Shown: positions 34,425 through 43,842 of the stretch, piece after piece | How the letters are laid out: the number at the start of each line of letters is the position of its first letter | How positions within the stretch are numbered: the stretch's first letter is position 1 | Source: an uncultured Dorea sp. | GTDB taxonomy: Bacteria > Bacillota > Clostridia > Lachnospirales > Lachnospiraceae | Direction: 5' to 3' | DNA length: 64,000 bases | Assembly: GCA_947652615.1 (NCBI GenBank) | Contig: CANTDX010000003.1 | Location: 62,001 to 126,000, forward strand | Translations under genes and position numbers: made by a program | The notes under the pieces: model-generated | What the model was told of the DNA's origin: nothing | Databases searched by the model: none | The model's input: the letters and a program-made list of their open reading frames with translations, nothing else

Positions 34425-35210
34425 TTACTCCTCCAGGTACTCCACCGGATTGATCGGCTGTCCGTCTTTCCTCATCTCGAAGTATACATTGCACCCTTCC
34501 ACGCTATAGTATTTCGTCGGCTGGCTCACATAGCCAAGCACACTCTTGGCTTCCACATAATCACCGACCTTCACCGGTACTTCCTTAAGCTGCCCGTAGA
34601 ACAACTCATATCCATTCCCAATGTCCACATTGACGGTCGTTCCCGTCTCTGCCGTCACGTCGATCGATTTGACGATTCCCGTGGTACCGCAGAGTACCTG
34701 ATCGCCCTCTGCCCCAGAGATCACAACTGCCGGATTATACTTATACTGATCCAGCGTTGAGAAATATACCGTCTTGTCCATACTGTAGCTCATAAGGACT
34801 GTGCCGTTCACCGGCCAGAGCAGTTTACTGTCTTCACTGAAATTGACCGACATCCCGCTCCCCGCGGTACTCTGGGCATTTCCCGCGTCATTCGTACCTG
34901 TTCCGCCATCATTTTGCATTCCGGTTCCGGCGTCCGTATCTTCCGGCTCTGCCTTTGCCGGCTCTTCTGGTTCCTCTGGTTCTTCCTGGTTCTTCACTAC
35001 CAGATTATTGGCTTCCTCCGCCGGTTCCTTAGTCTCTTCCTCTTTTGTTCGATCTTCTTCATCCACCCGTGCAAGCTCCGCCTTCTGCTGTGTTCGTTTG
35101 TAGTCATTGAATGTATATGTTCCAACGATCGCGATCGCCGCTACAAAACATAATACCGCTGCAACGGTAGCACCTTTCATTTTCTGTGAAGGTTTTTGCC
35201 TTTTGTTCAT
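34425..35210 (-). CDS. spoIIQ: SpoIIQ-like M23-fold protein without catalytic histidines
   Basis: 261 residues: short cytosolic start, one span at about 15-32 (VAAVLCFVAAIAIVG), an acidic low-complexity linker (EEPEEPEEPAKAEPED and GTG/NDAG repeats), and a C-terminal LytM/M23 fold (about 135-255: GTVLMSYSMD, GTTGIVKSIDV, GNGYELFYGQL, CNVYFEM). At the positions of the zinc ligands HxxxD, H and HxH this protein has N/V, Q and N/Y, so it should not cleave peptidoglycan. Forespore SpoIIQ instead forms the SpoIIIAH-bound channel during engulfment. ATG 35210 follows AGAGGTGG. Sits 45 bases after spoIID, as in many Clostridia. Confidence 0.85.
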   Translation of the reverse strand: MNKRQKPSQKMKGATVAAVLCFVAAIAIVGTYTFNDYKRTQQKAELARVDEEDRTKEEETKEPAEEANNLVVKNQEEPEEPEEPAKAEPEDTDAGTGMQNDGGTGTNDAGNAQSTAGSGMSVNFSEDSKLLWPVNGTVLMSYSMDKTVYFSTLDQYKYNPAVVISGAEGDQVLCGTTGIVKSIDVTAETGTTVNVDIGNGYELFYGQLKEVPVKVGDYVEAKSVLGYVSQPTKYYSVEGCNVYFEMRKDGQPINPVEYLEE

Positions 35211-35255
35211 CTTAATCACCACCTCTGACTATATTTTTGCCAGATAGTGATAGAC

Positions 35256-36140
35256 TTATTCTACGTCAAGTAATATTTCTGCGACTTCTTTTAACTCGGT
35301 CCCTTCATAAAAATATTGCAGAATCGCATCGTAAGTTTCTCCCTCTTTCGCCATCTGGTCGGCGGAATACTGGCTCATCCCCAGTCCGTGCCCTTCTCCT
35401 CTCGTCGTGATCCGTATCTGCCCGTTGTATCGCTGCAGGGTGAAACAACCGGAAGCAAGATTATGCTCGCTGCGGAATTCCTCGCCGCTTATGTTCTCCT
35501 CGCCGACACGGACACTTAACACATATCCCGCCGTATCAGTCTGTGTCACCTCCGCATCCATATCTTCCGCCATCACCGTCTGGATCTGTCTCTTCTCTTC
35601 TATATCATAAGGACAATCCACGATCTTCAGATACGGATAAGCATCGCTCCCAAGCACCTCCTTTCCGTCCCGGGTACATCCGTTGCTCAGCCGGAAGAAA
35701 GGTGTCAGCGCAAGCTCTTCTCCATAGAGCAGCACCATTCCCTCCGTACTCTTCCAGGCGTCCTCAAGCTTACTGTAATACCTTGCGAATCTGGCGCCCC
35801 AGGCATCCTCCATCTGCTTCTGCGTCCAGAATCCCTCTTCCAGTACGGTATCCTTACCCGACTCCCTGATCTTACGGTAGACCTCTGTGCGCACCAGAAC
35901 AGCCTGTGCCTTAAGCGCCTCCTTCTCATAGGATGCCGGAATCTCCTTCGCAAGTACGCCGATACAATATTCCTCGATCGGCATGTCTGCTTCCTTCTCG
36001 CCGCTTTTTACCTTCACACTGGTACTGTCCACATGAGAATATGCCGTGATGCTTGGACCATTTAAGAACACAGTGATCACATATGGCAGCAATATGATGA
36101 TAATAAGATAGCATCCTAATTTTTTCAGTTTCAGCCGCAT
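35256..36140 (-). CDS. spoIID: Stage II sporulation protein D
   Basis: 294 residues, lytic peptidoglycan transglycosylase of the engulfment machinery (with SpoIIM and SpoIIP). One N-terminal span at about 10-28, then the SpoIID domain: MPIEEYCIGVLAKEIPASYEKEALKAQAVLVRTE, with the catalytic Glu in LAKEIP, ALTPFFRLSNGCTRDG, and the C-terminal TRGEGHGLGMSQYSADQMA. The ribosome site GGGAGGG is embedded in a TCCATACA/TGTATGGGA inverted repeat just ahead of the ATG, which might limit translation. Shows that the organism can form endospores. Confidence 0.95.
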   Translation of the reverse strand: MRLKLKKLGCYLIIIILLPYVITVFLNGPSITAYSHVDSTSVKVKSGEKEADMPIEEYCIGVLAKEIPASYEKEALKAQAVLVRTEVYRKIRESGKDTVLEEGFWTQKQMEDAWGARFARYYSKLEDAWKSTEGMVLLYGEELALTPFFRLSNGCTRDGKEVLGSDAYPYLKIVDCPYDIEEKRQIQTVMAEDMDAEVTQTDTAGYVLSVRVGEENISGEEFRSEHNLASGCFTLQRYNGQIRITTRGEGHGLGMSQYSADQMAKEGETYDAILQYFYEGTELKEVAEILLDVE

Positions 36141-36238
36141 AAAAATACCCTCCCATACACTGTATGGAAGGGTAGGATGTTTTATGCATATATTTTATGA
36201 TACACGGATCGTTTTGTGCTTATACACACATGATCATC

Positions 36239-38713
36239 TTATTCCTCTGTCCTTGCCTCGATCGTCACCGGGTCCAGCTTCCAGATCTCTTCCACATATT
36301 CCCGGATCGTCCTGTCAGAAGAGAACTTGCCGCAGCATGCCGTATTCAGAAGCGCCATCTTCGCCCACCGCTCCTTATCGCGGTAAGCTTCCTCCACCTT
36401 CTCCTGCGCTTCTGCATAAGCCCGGAAATCCTTCAGGATAAAGTACATATCCGCACGGTCGCTGCCCTTCTTTACAAGAAGTGAGTTATAAAGGTCGCGG
36501 TACATCTCCGAATTACCATTTGCATAGGTACCGTCTACCAACTGATCTACGACGCTGTGCACATCCTGATCACTGTTATATACATCCCATGGATTATATC
36601 CTCCGTTCTGCTCATAATTAATGACCTCGTCAGAGCTCAAACCGAAGATAAATGCATTCTCGATGCCAACCTCTTCTACGATCTCAACATTGGCTCCGTC
36701 CATGGTTCCAAGCGTCGGCGCGCCGTTCAGCATGAACTTCATATTACCCGTGCCTGACGCCTCCTTAGAAGCAGTGGAGATCTGCTCGCTGACATCAGCC
36801 GCCGCGAAGATCCATTCTGCGTTGGAGACGCGGTAATCCTCGATGAATACCACCTTGATCTTCCCGTTGATGCTGCGGTCATTATTCACCACATCAGCAA
36901 CAGAGTTGATCAGCTTGATGATCTCCTTTGCCCGGATATATCCGGCAGACGCCTTCGCACCGAAGATAAATGTCCTTGGGAAGAAATTCTTCTCCGGATG
37001 CGCCTTGATCTGATTATACAGATACATTACATGAAGTATATTCAAAAGCTGGCGTTTATATTCGTGAAGCCTCTTCACCTGCACGTCAAAGATAGATCTC
37101 GGATCCACTTCGATTCCGTTATGCTTCTTAATGTATTCTGCCAGACGTTCTTTGTTCTTATACTTGATATCCATGAACTCCTTAAGAGACGCCTCGTCAT
37201 CTGCATACTTCTTAAGCCCTGACATCAGCGACAGATCCGTGATCCAGTCCTTGGTCCCAAGCTTCTCTGTCACCCAGTCGGCAAGCAGCGGATTGCCGTG
37301 CATCAGGAAACGCCTCTGAGTAATACCGTTGGTCTTATTGTTGAACTTCTCCGGCATAAGCTGATAGAACTCTTTTAACTCCTGGTTCTTAAGGATCTCA
37401 GTATGGAGCCTTGCCACACCATTGACCGAATATCCCGCCACAATTGCAAGATGCGCCATCTTAACCTGACCGTCTCTTAAGATCGCCATCTTCCTTACCT
37501 TATTCTCATCTCCCGGATAAGTCTTCCGAATATGCTCGATAAATCTTCGGTCGATCTCCTGGATGATCTGATATACTCTCGGAAGCAGCCTTGAGAACAG
37601 ATCGACCGGCCACTTCTCCAACGCCTCTGCCATGATGGTATGATTCGTGTAAGCACAGGTCTTCTTGGTGATATCCCATGCATCCTCCCATCCAAGTCCT
37701 TCCTCGTCAAGCAGAATACGCATCAGCTCTGCTACCGCTACGGTCGGATGAGTATCGTTCATCTGGATCGTCATCTTCTCATACAGCTTCTTAATATCGT
37801 CATGACCCCTCTTATACTTGGCAATCGCCGCCTGAAGGCTCGCAGACACGAAGAAATACTGCTGCTTCAGCCTCAGTTCTTTTCCCGCATAGTGATTATC
37901 ATTCGGATACAGGACTTCTACAATGTTCTTCGCCAGATTCTGCTGTTCAACAGCCTTATGGTAATCACCGCGGTCAAAGGACTCCAGCTGGAAATCAACG
38001 ATCGGCTCCGCATCCCAGATACGCAAGGTATTGACAACATGATTATTATAACCGACGATCGGGTAGTCATACGGAACTGCCTTAACAGACTCATAATTCT
38101 CCTGTACAAAACGTATCTTGCCCTCATCATCATATTCTACACGGATATTTCCGCCGAAGCGCACTTCCTTGGCATATTCCGGTCTTCTGAGTTCAAAAGG
38201 ATTGCCGTTCACAAGCCAGTTATCCGGCGTCTCTACCTGATAACCGTCCTTGATCTTCTGCTTGAACATACCGTAGCGGTAACGGATACCGCATCCGTAT
38301 GCCGCATATCCAAGGGATGCCAACGAATCCAGGAAGCAGGCCGCCAGACGTCCAAGTCCGCCGTTTCCAAGCGCCGGATCCGGCTCCTCATCCTCCAGCA
38401 GATTCAGGTTCATGCCCATCTCCTCCAGAGCTTCCTTCACCTCTGTATAAGCGGTCATATTGATCAGGTTGTTGCCAAGCGCCCTTCCCATCAGGAATTC
38501 CATGGACATATAATAGACGATCTTCGGATCATCCTTCTCATACTGCTTCTGTGTCGCGATCCAATCGTCAATGATCGCTTCCTTCACGGCATAGGAAACT
38601 GCCTGATACAACTCCTGCTGTGAGACCTCGTCGATCTCCTTGCGGAACAGATGCTTCACATTCTGCTTTACTTCCTTCTTAAATGCCTCTTTCTCAAATC
38701 TCGGATTATACAT
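36239..38713 (-). CDS. glgP: Glycogen/starch phosphorylase
   Basis: 824 residues, full length for the GT35 family. It releases glucose-1-phosphate from the non-reducing ends of alpha-1,4-glucans. N-terminal MEFLMGRALGNNL, nucleotide region DPALGNGGLGRLAACFLDSLA, and the PLP-lysine motif EASGTGNMKFMLNGAPTLGTMDGANVEI (Lys near residue 660). AGAGGTAGG precedes ATG 38713. It begins only 21 bases after the ileS stop with no terminator between, so it is probably co-transcribed at least in part with ileS. Confidence 0.97.
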   Translation of the reverse strand: MYNPRFEKEAFKKEVKQNVKHLFRKEIDEVSQQELYQAVSYAVKEAIIDDWIATQKQYEKDDPKIVYYMSMEFLMGRALGNNLINMTAYTEVKEALEEMGMNLNLLEDEEPDPALGNGGLGRLAACFLDSLASLGYAAYGCGIRYRYGMFKQKIKDGYQVETPDNWLVNGNPFELRRPEYAKEVRFGGNIRVEYDDEGKIRFVQENYESVKAVPYDYPIVGYNNHVVNTLRIWDAEPIVDFQLESFDRGDYHKAVEQQNLAKNIVEVLYPNDNHYAGKELRLKQQYFFVSASLQAAIAKYKRGHDDIKKLYEKMTIQMNDTHPTVAVAELMRILLDEEGLGWEDAWDITKKTCAYTNHTIMAEALEKWPVDLFSRLLPRVYQIIQEIDRRFIEHIRKTYPGDENKVRKMAILRDGQVKMAHLAIVAGYSVNGVARLHTEILKNQELKEFYQLMPEKFNNKTNGITQRRFLMHGNPLLADWVTEKLGTKDWITDLSLMSGLKKYADDEASLKEFMDIKYKNKERLAEYIKKHNGIEVDPRSIFDVQVKRLHEYKRQLLNILHVMYLYNQIKAHPEKNFFPRTFIFGAKASAGYIRAKEIIKLINSVADVVNNDRSINGKIKVVFIEDYRVSNAEWIFAAADVSEQISTASKEASGTGNMKFMLNGAPTLGTMDGANVEIVEEVGIENAFIFGLSSDEVINYEQNGGYNPWDVYNSDQDVHSVVDQLVDGTYANGNSEMYRDLYNSLLVKKGSDRADMYFILKDFRAYAEAQEKVEEAYRDKERWAKMALLNTACCGKFSSDRTIREYVEEIWKLDPVTIEARTEE

Positions 38714-38734
38714 GTTACCTACCTCTTCCTTATT

Positions 38735-41700
38735 TTATTTCCTCTCTACTCCAAGCGTTACATCCTCGCCGTTGATCTTCCATTCCTTCACATATCCGGC
38801 CGGTGCCGCCTTTGTAACCTTAAGCGCAAGCGTTTCATCCCCAATAGTATCTGTATTTGCAGCAAATATTGTCTCGGCCTTTTCGGTTCCCTCGTAAGTG
38901 ATCTCGATCTTATCCATCACCTCGAAGCCTGCTTCCTTACGCATCGTCTGCACCTTGCTGATGATCTCTCTCACAAATCCTTCTTCCAGAAGCTCCCCGG
39001 ACAGATTCGTATCCAGTACGACAGTGATGCCGTTATCGTTCTCAGATACATATCCCTCCATCTGGGCGCTCTCGATCAGCAGGTCTTCCCTCAGAAGCTC
39101 AACCTCCTGTCCGTCAATATCTAATTTCAAAACATCCGCAGCATTCAATTCATCCATGGCCTTATTGCCGTCGATCGTCCCCAGCGCTGCCCTGATGCCG
39201 TTTAACATTTTACCATATTTCGGCCCAACTGTCTTTAGTTGAGGTTTAAAAGAATAGGTTGTAAAATCGCGTACTTCTTGTGTAAATGTTATAGTTTTTA
39301 CGTTCAGCTCATCTCTTACGATCTCCTGATAGAATTCCGGGAGGTCAAAATCAGCCTTCACATACATCTGTCCAATGGGCTGACGGTTCTTGATGTTCGC
39401 CGTATTCCTGCACGCACGGCCCATAACGACCAGCTTAAGCACCTGATCCATATTGGCCTCTAACTCTTTGTCGATCCAGGACTCCCTGACTTCAGGGAAA
39501 TCACACAGATGAATACTCTCCGGCGCCGCTGTATCAATACTTCTCACCAAATTCTGGTAAATATCCTCCGTCATGAACGGAATCATCGGCGCCGCCGCCT
39601 TGCTGACCTCAACAAGCGCCGTATAGAGGGTCATATAAGCATTGATCTTATCCTGCTCCATTCCCTTCGCCCAGAAACGCTCACGGCTCCTTCTTACATA
39701 CCAGTTGCTCATATCATCCACGAAATCCTGCAGAGCCCTTGCCGTCTCCGGAATCCTGTAATTCTCAAGATGACTGTCCACATCCTTGATCAGCGTATTG
39801 AGCCTGGACAGAAGCCATTTATCCATAACCGATAATTTGTCGTACTCCAACGTATATCTTGTCGCGTCAAAATTGTCAATATTCGCATACAATACGAAAA
39901 ACGCGTAAGTATTCCACAAGGTTCCCATGAACTTGCGCTGTCCTTCCACAACAGCCTTCCCATGGAAACGGTTCGGCAGCCACGGCGCGCTGTTCACGTA
40001 GAAATACCACCGGATCGCATCTGCGCCGTATTTCTCCAGCGCGTCAAACGGATCCACCGCATTCCCCTTGGACTTGCTCATCTTCTGTCCCTTCTCATCT
40101 TGCACGTGGCCCAGCACGATCACATTCTTATAAGGCGCTTTGTTGAAGATCAGCGTGGAGATCGCAAGCAGCGAGTAGAACCATCCGCGGGTCTGGTCCA
40201 CCGCCTCGGAGATAAAATCTGCCGGGAACTGCTTCTCGAATAATTCCTGATTCTCGAACGGATAATGAAGCTGTGCGAACGGCATCGCCCCGGAATCGAA
40301 CCAGCAGTCGATCACTTCCGGAACACGGTGCATCTCCTTGCCGCAGACCGGACACTTGATCGTCACTTCATCAATATACGGGCGGTGCAGTTCAATATTA
40401 TCCGGGCAGTTATCAGACATCTCCTTAAGCTCCGCAATACTTCCAACGGAATGCTGATGCCCGCATTCACATTCCCAGATATTCAGCGGAGTACCCCAGT
40501 AACGGTTCCTGCTGATTCCCCAGTCCTGCACATTCTCAAGCCAGTCTCCGAAACGGCCCTTGCCGATACTCTCCGGAATCCAGTTGATGGTGTTGTTATT
40601 CGCGATCAAGTCCTGCTTCACATCGGTCATCTTGATAAACCAGGACTCACGCGCATAGTAGATCAGCGGAGTATCACATCTCCAGCAGTGCGGATAGCTG
40701 TGCTCGAAATTCGGAGCCGAGAAGAGCTGTCCCCTTGCTTCCAGGTCTTTCAATACCTCCGGGTCCGCCTTCTTGACAAATAATCCGGCAAACGGAGTGG
40801 ACTCTGCCATATTCCCCTTCTCATCGACAAGCTGTACGAACGGCATGTTGTATTTCTTGCAGACCTTCGCATCATCCTCACCAAATGCAGGCGCGGTATG
40901 GACTACTCCGGTACCGTCCGTCAGCGTAACGTACTCGTCACAGATCACATAGAACGCCTTCTTATGCTGATTCGCAATCCCTTCCGCAGCACACTGGTAC
41001 AGCGGCTCATATTCCTTGTATTCCAGATCCTTACCCTGGTAAGTCTCAAGCACTTCGTACGCGCTCTCCCCCTCCTTCGCCAGAGGTCCAAGCACCGTAT
41101 CAAGAAGGGCTTCCGCCATGTAATAAGTATATCCGTCGATACATCTGACCTTCGCGTAAGTCTCCACCGGATTGACACAGAGACCCAAGTTCGACGGCAG
41201 CGTCCACGGCGTCGTCGTCCATGCCAGGATATATGCATCCTCGTCCTTCACCTTGAAGCGCACGATCGCAGAACGTTCCTTTATATCTTTATACCCTTGC
41301 GCCACCTCCTGCGCCGAAAGCGGCGTTCCGCACCGCGGACAGTAAGGTACGATCTTGAAGCCCTTGTACAGCAGGCCCTTATCCCAGATCTGCTTTAACG
41401 CCCACCACTCGGACTCGATAAATTCATTGTGATAAGTGACATATGGATTCTCCATATCCGCCCAGAATCCGACCGTACCGGAGAAATCCTCCCACATGCC
41501 CTTATATTTCCACACACTCTCCTTACACTTGTCGATAAAGGGCTCCAGGCCATACTCCTCGATCTGCTCCTTGCCGTCAAGTCCCAGCGCCTTCTCAACC
41601 TCTAACTCCACCGGAAGCCCGTGGGTATCCCATCCTGCCTTCCTTGGCACCTCGTACCCCTTCATCGTCCGGTATCTTGGAATCATATCCTTGATGACAC

Positions 41701-41884
41701 GGGTCAGCACATGGCCGATGTGGGGCTTGCCGTTAGCGGTCGGCGGGCCGTCGTAGAACATGTAGAGATCGCTGCCTTCCCTCTCCTTCATACTCTTCTC
41801 GAAGATATGATTCTCCTCCCAGAACTTCTCGACAGCCTTCTCGCGGTCGACAAAATTCAAATCCGTTGAAACCTTCTTATACAT
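38735..41884 (-). CDS. ileS: Isoleucyl-tRNA synthetase (IleS2-like)
   Basis: 1049 residues, class I synthetase charging tRNA-Ile. HIGH motif KPHIGHVL near residue 50, editing domain in the 200-400 region, KMSKS motif KGQKMSKSKGNAVDP near residue 600, anticodon-binding helices after. The long length, the YDGPPTANGKP opening and GWDTHGLPVELEVEK resemble the IleS2 branch, which in other bacteria is insensitive to mupirocin; that is inference. ATG 41884 with AAGGAGG 5 bases upstream is chosen over the frame reaching back to 42034, which runs through the T-box terminator. Confidence 0.97.
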   Translation of the reverse strand: MYKKVSTDLNFVDREKAVEKFWEENHIFEKSMKEREGSDLYMFYDGPPTANGKPHIGHVLTRVIKDMIPRYRTMKGYEVPRKAGWDTHGLPVELEVEKALGLDGKEQIEEYGLEPFIDKCKESVWKYKGMWEDFSGTVGFWADMENPYVTYHNEFIESEWWALKQIWDKGLLYKGFKIVPYCPRCGTPLSAQEVAQGYKDIKERSAIVRFKVKDEDAYILAWTTTPWTLPSNLGLCVNPVETYAKVRCIDGYTYYMAEALLDTVLGPLAKEGESAYEVLETYQGKDLEYKEYEPLYQCAAEGIANQHKKAFYVICDEYVTLTDGTGVVHTAPAFGEDDAKVCKKYNMPFVQLVDEKGNMAESTPFAGLFVKKADPEVLKDLEARGQLFSAPNFEHSYPHCWRCDTPLIYYARESWFIKMTDVKQDLIANNNTINWIPESIGKGRFGDWLENVQDWGISRNRYWGTPLNIWECECGHQHSVGSIAELKEMSDNCPDNIELHRPYIDEVTIKCPVCGKEMHRVPEVIDCWFDSGAMPFAQLHYPFENQELFEKQFPADFISEAVDQTRGWFYSLLAISTLIFNKAPYKNVIVLGHVQDEKGQKMSKSKGNAVDPFDALEKYGADAIRWYFYVNSAPWLPNRFHGKAVVEGQRKFMGTLWNTYAFFVLYANIDNFDATRYTLEYDKLSVMDKWLLSRLNTLIKDVDSHLENYRIPETARALQDFVDDMSNWYVRRSRERFWAKGMEQDKINAYMTLYTALVEVSKAAAPMIPFMTEDIYQNLVRSIDTAAPESIHLCDFPEVRESWIDKELEANMDQVLKLVVMGRACRNTANIKNRQPIGQMYVKADFDLPEFYQEIVRDELNVKTITFTQEVRDFTTYSFKPQLKTVGPKYGKMLNGIRAALGTIDGNKAMDELNAADVLKLDIDGQEVELLREDLLIESAQMEGYVSENDNGITVVLDTNLSGELLEEGFVREIISKVQTMRKEAGFEVMDKIEITYEGTEKAETIFAANTDTIGDETLALKVTKAAPAGYVKEWKINGEDVTLGVERK

Positions 41885-41900
41885 AAAAACCTCCTTGTTG

Positions 41901-41933
41901 GGGACGTAGCAAACTTCCATTTTACTACGTCCC
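41901..41933 (-). promoter_or_regulatory. Second hairpin at the ileS ribosome site
   Basis: Perfect 9-bp stem GGGACGTAG / CTACGTCCC around a 15-base loop, ending 5 bases before AAGGAGG. Downstream of the T-box terminator and too poor in trailing T to be a terminator; it may protect the read-through mRNA or modulate translation. Confidence 0.5.
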
Positions 41934-41973
41934 AAATTAAAAAATGTCCTGTACCCAAATGGCAAAAAACAAT

Positions 41974-42234
41974 AAAAAACTCCCATCCTGAATAGGACGG
42001 AAGCCGTGCTTACGTTTATAAACCACCTAAACATACTATCATATGTCTTCCCTGTAACGGAGGACTCCCGTCAGTATCTACTTGACTTTTCTATCATACT
42101 TCTGCAAATATCATAAATAAGAATCTTTCGACAACTGCAGCTCAGAAGTGATCTTCGAACATAGCTTACTTGCACCGGGCTTCCACCGTCCCCGGCTCGC
42201 TGTATCTTTCTGATATGAACTACTGTCTTCGTCA
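41974..42234 (-). promoter_or_regulatory. T-box riboswitch, isoleucine-specific
   Basis: Leader of ileS. Stem I apical part CAGCGAGCCGGGG then ACGGTGGAAGCCCGGTG (42198-42176 region), a specifier-loop candidate GAAGATCACTTCTGAGCTG holding the isoleucine codon ATC (about 42152-42150), the antiterminator-type bulge AGGTGGTTTATAAACG near 42030, and a terminator stem CTTCCGTCCT / AGGATGGGAG (42003-41980) followed by TTTTTT. Uncharged tRNA-Ile would pair with ATC and with the bulge and so allow transcription of ileS, and by read-through glgP. Confidence 0.9.
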
Positions 42235-42262
42235 TTGCTTTTTGTGTGTTTCCTATTATAGT

Positions 42263-42293
42263 AAAAAACCCCTTGAATCGTCAAGAGGTTTTT
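42263..42293 (-). terminator. Terminator overlapping the DacF-type gene stop
   Basis: AAAAACCCCTTGA / TCAAGAGGTTTTT with a 4-base loop; the TGA stop of the carboxypeptidase gene (42283-42281) is part of the stem. T-tract on the minus strand. It isolates the T-box/ileS transcript from upstream genes. Confidence 0.85.
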
Positions 42294-43771
42294 CTCTTTT
42301 TACGTTTTCTTTTCCTTCTGACCGAGATAATTACAGCCAGAACGATTACCAATACCGCGAGCAGCGCCCCTGCGCCGCCAAGAATACATCTCTCCGTGAA
42401 TGTCTTCCCCTTAAGGAAATCCAAAACTCCTGATAACCCCTTCTCGTCCCTGGAATCCGTCTCTTCTTCGGCTTCGCTGTCCTCCGTCTGCGGCGGGATC
42501 TCTTCTTCTTCCGGATCCGCACTGAGCTGATCCATATACGACTGGCTGAGCGCTACCCGGGCGCTGCCAAGAAGATTCCCGGCATAACGGTACTCTATGG
42601 TTCCCTCGCCCGCAGTCTCACTGTCGGGAATGATCTCTCTCTCCAGATCCTCGAATTGCACGCCATTAGGCAGCATAACACGGGCGTCTGAGTCCGGTTC
42701 ATTCAACACCTGCGCCACATACTCCGACATCTCATTCTCCGCGACAGAAGCCTTGCCGAAATTCGTGAACGCATACTCCAGGAGATTCCTGGTATCCGGA
42801 TAGACATTCACCCCGTGTGTCTTAAGAACCACGCACACCAACTGCATACTGCCGTTGTCCGCCATAGTGATCAGCGTCGACAGGGCATCATTCGTATACC
42901 CGGTCTTACCTCCGATGGCGAATTCATAATAATTCGGATCACCCTCCACCAACATCTTATGATGCTGCTGGAATATATGCTCCTCCGTCGTCTCCGACGC
43001 CGGAATCGTATACTGGTATGTCTGGGCGATCTGGAAGAATTCGGGATGCTTGAACATCTCTCGCCCGATCAGCGCCATATCCCTTGCACAGGTATAATGG
43101 TTTGGGTCGGGAAGCCCGCTTGTATTCGTAAAATTAGAATTCCCGCCTCCCAATTCCTGACACCTTATATTCATCTGCTCCACGAACCAGTTATAGTCAA
43201 AGCCTGCATTCCTTCCCACATTGTCCGCGACCGCATACGCCGCTTCATTCGCCGAGGCGAGAAGCGTCGCATACAAGGCCTGCTCCAACGTAATCTGGTT
43301 CCCTTCTTTCATGCCGATGGATGAATCTCCCGGCTGCAGGAAGGACACACAGTCATGTGTAAATACCACCGGGTCCGCAAACTGTCCGTATTCCAGCGCC
43401 ACCAGTGTAGTCAATACCTTGGTGATACTTGCCGGGTAAAAATGTTCGTCTATATTCTTCTCATACAACACCGCCCCGGTCTCTACATCCATGACAATCG
43501 CGGCCTCACCGTATGTTCCCGGTCCCTTGGGCCATCCTTCATCCTCATTGGACTGGACCGGCATCGCATAGACCGCCTCCAACTCCTGCTTAAGCTTCTC
43601 CTCTTCTGTCAGCTCTTCCGGATTGGCTTCCTGGTTCTGTCCGGGCTGCTCTGCCGCCCCCGGCTGTCCTGTCTCACCGGGCGGCGCCTCTGTGGCGAAA
43701 ACTGCCGCCCCCATGCTCATAGATAAAACAGTAATCATAACTGCTGCCAGCAGCCGCTTCCATCGTCTCAT
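42281..43771 (-). CDS. D-alanyl-D-alanine carboxypeptidase (DacF/PBP5 family)
   Basis: 496 residues. Signal peptide at the start (RLLAAVMITVLSMSMGAAVFA), a Pro/Glu/Gln-rich linker, then the S11 peptidase domain with all three motifs: SITKV (SxxK, near residue 114), SAN, and KTG in IGGKTGYTN. C-terminal PBP5-C-like region, acidic spacer (EEEETDSRDE type) and a final span LLAVLVIVLAVIISV followed by a basic tail, so it is anchored at both the membrane and wall side. Trims the terminal D-Ala of peptidoglycan stem peptides, possibly in sporulation. ATG 43771 has GGAGG 9 bases upstream. Confidence 0.94.
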   Translation of the reverse strand: MRRWKRLLAAVMITVLSMSMGAAVFATEAPPGETGQPGAAEQPGQNQEANPEELTEEEKLKQELEAVYAMPVQSNEDEGWPKGPGTYGEAAIVMDVETGAVLYEKNIDEHFYPASITKVLTTLVALEYGQFADPVVFTHDCVSFLQPGDSSIGMKEGNQITLEQALYATLLASANEAAYAVADNVGRNAGFDYNWFVEQMNIRCQELGGGNSNFTNTSGLPDPNHYTCARDMALIGREMFKHPEFFQIAQTYQYTIPASETTEEHIFQQHHKMLVEGDPNYYEFAIGGKTGYTNDALSTLITMADNGSMQLVCVVLKTHGVNVYPDTRNLLEYAFTNFGKASVAENEMSEYVAQVLNEPDSDARVMLPNGVQFEDLEREIIPDSETAGEGTIEYRYAGNLLGSARVALSQSYMDQLSADPEEEEIPPQTEDSEAEEETDSRDEKGLSGVLDFLKGKTFTERCILGGAGALLAVLVIVLAVIISVRRKRKRKKRKTS

Positions 43772-43842
43772 TTTACACATCCTCCAGGCACCGCCTGTGT
43801 ATTTGCAACAGTTCAGGCAAGCTGCTCTGTTACATGTATTCT

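Noticed and set aside
32560..34509. Several long plus-strand frames (up to 309 codons) opposite the fucosidase fusion
   Set aside because: They lie antisense to a clearly recognisable protein, lack ribosome sites and have no family resemblance.
37640..38623. 327-codon plus-strand frame inside glgP
   Set aside because: Antisense shadow of the glycogen phosphorylase coding frame; no ribosome site, unusual Ile/Leu/Arg-rich composition.
41885..42034. 50-codon N-terminal extension of ileS
   Set aside because: It would translate the T-box terminator and the following hairpin; AAGGAGG precedes ATG 41884.
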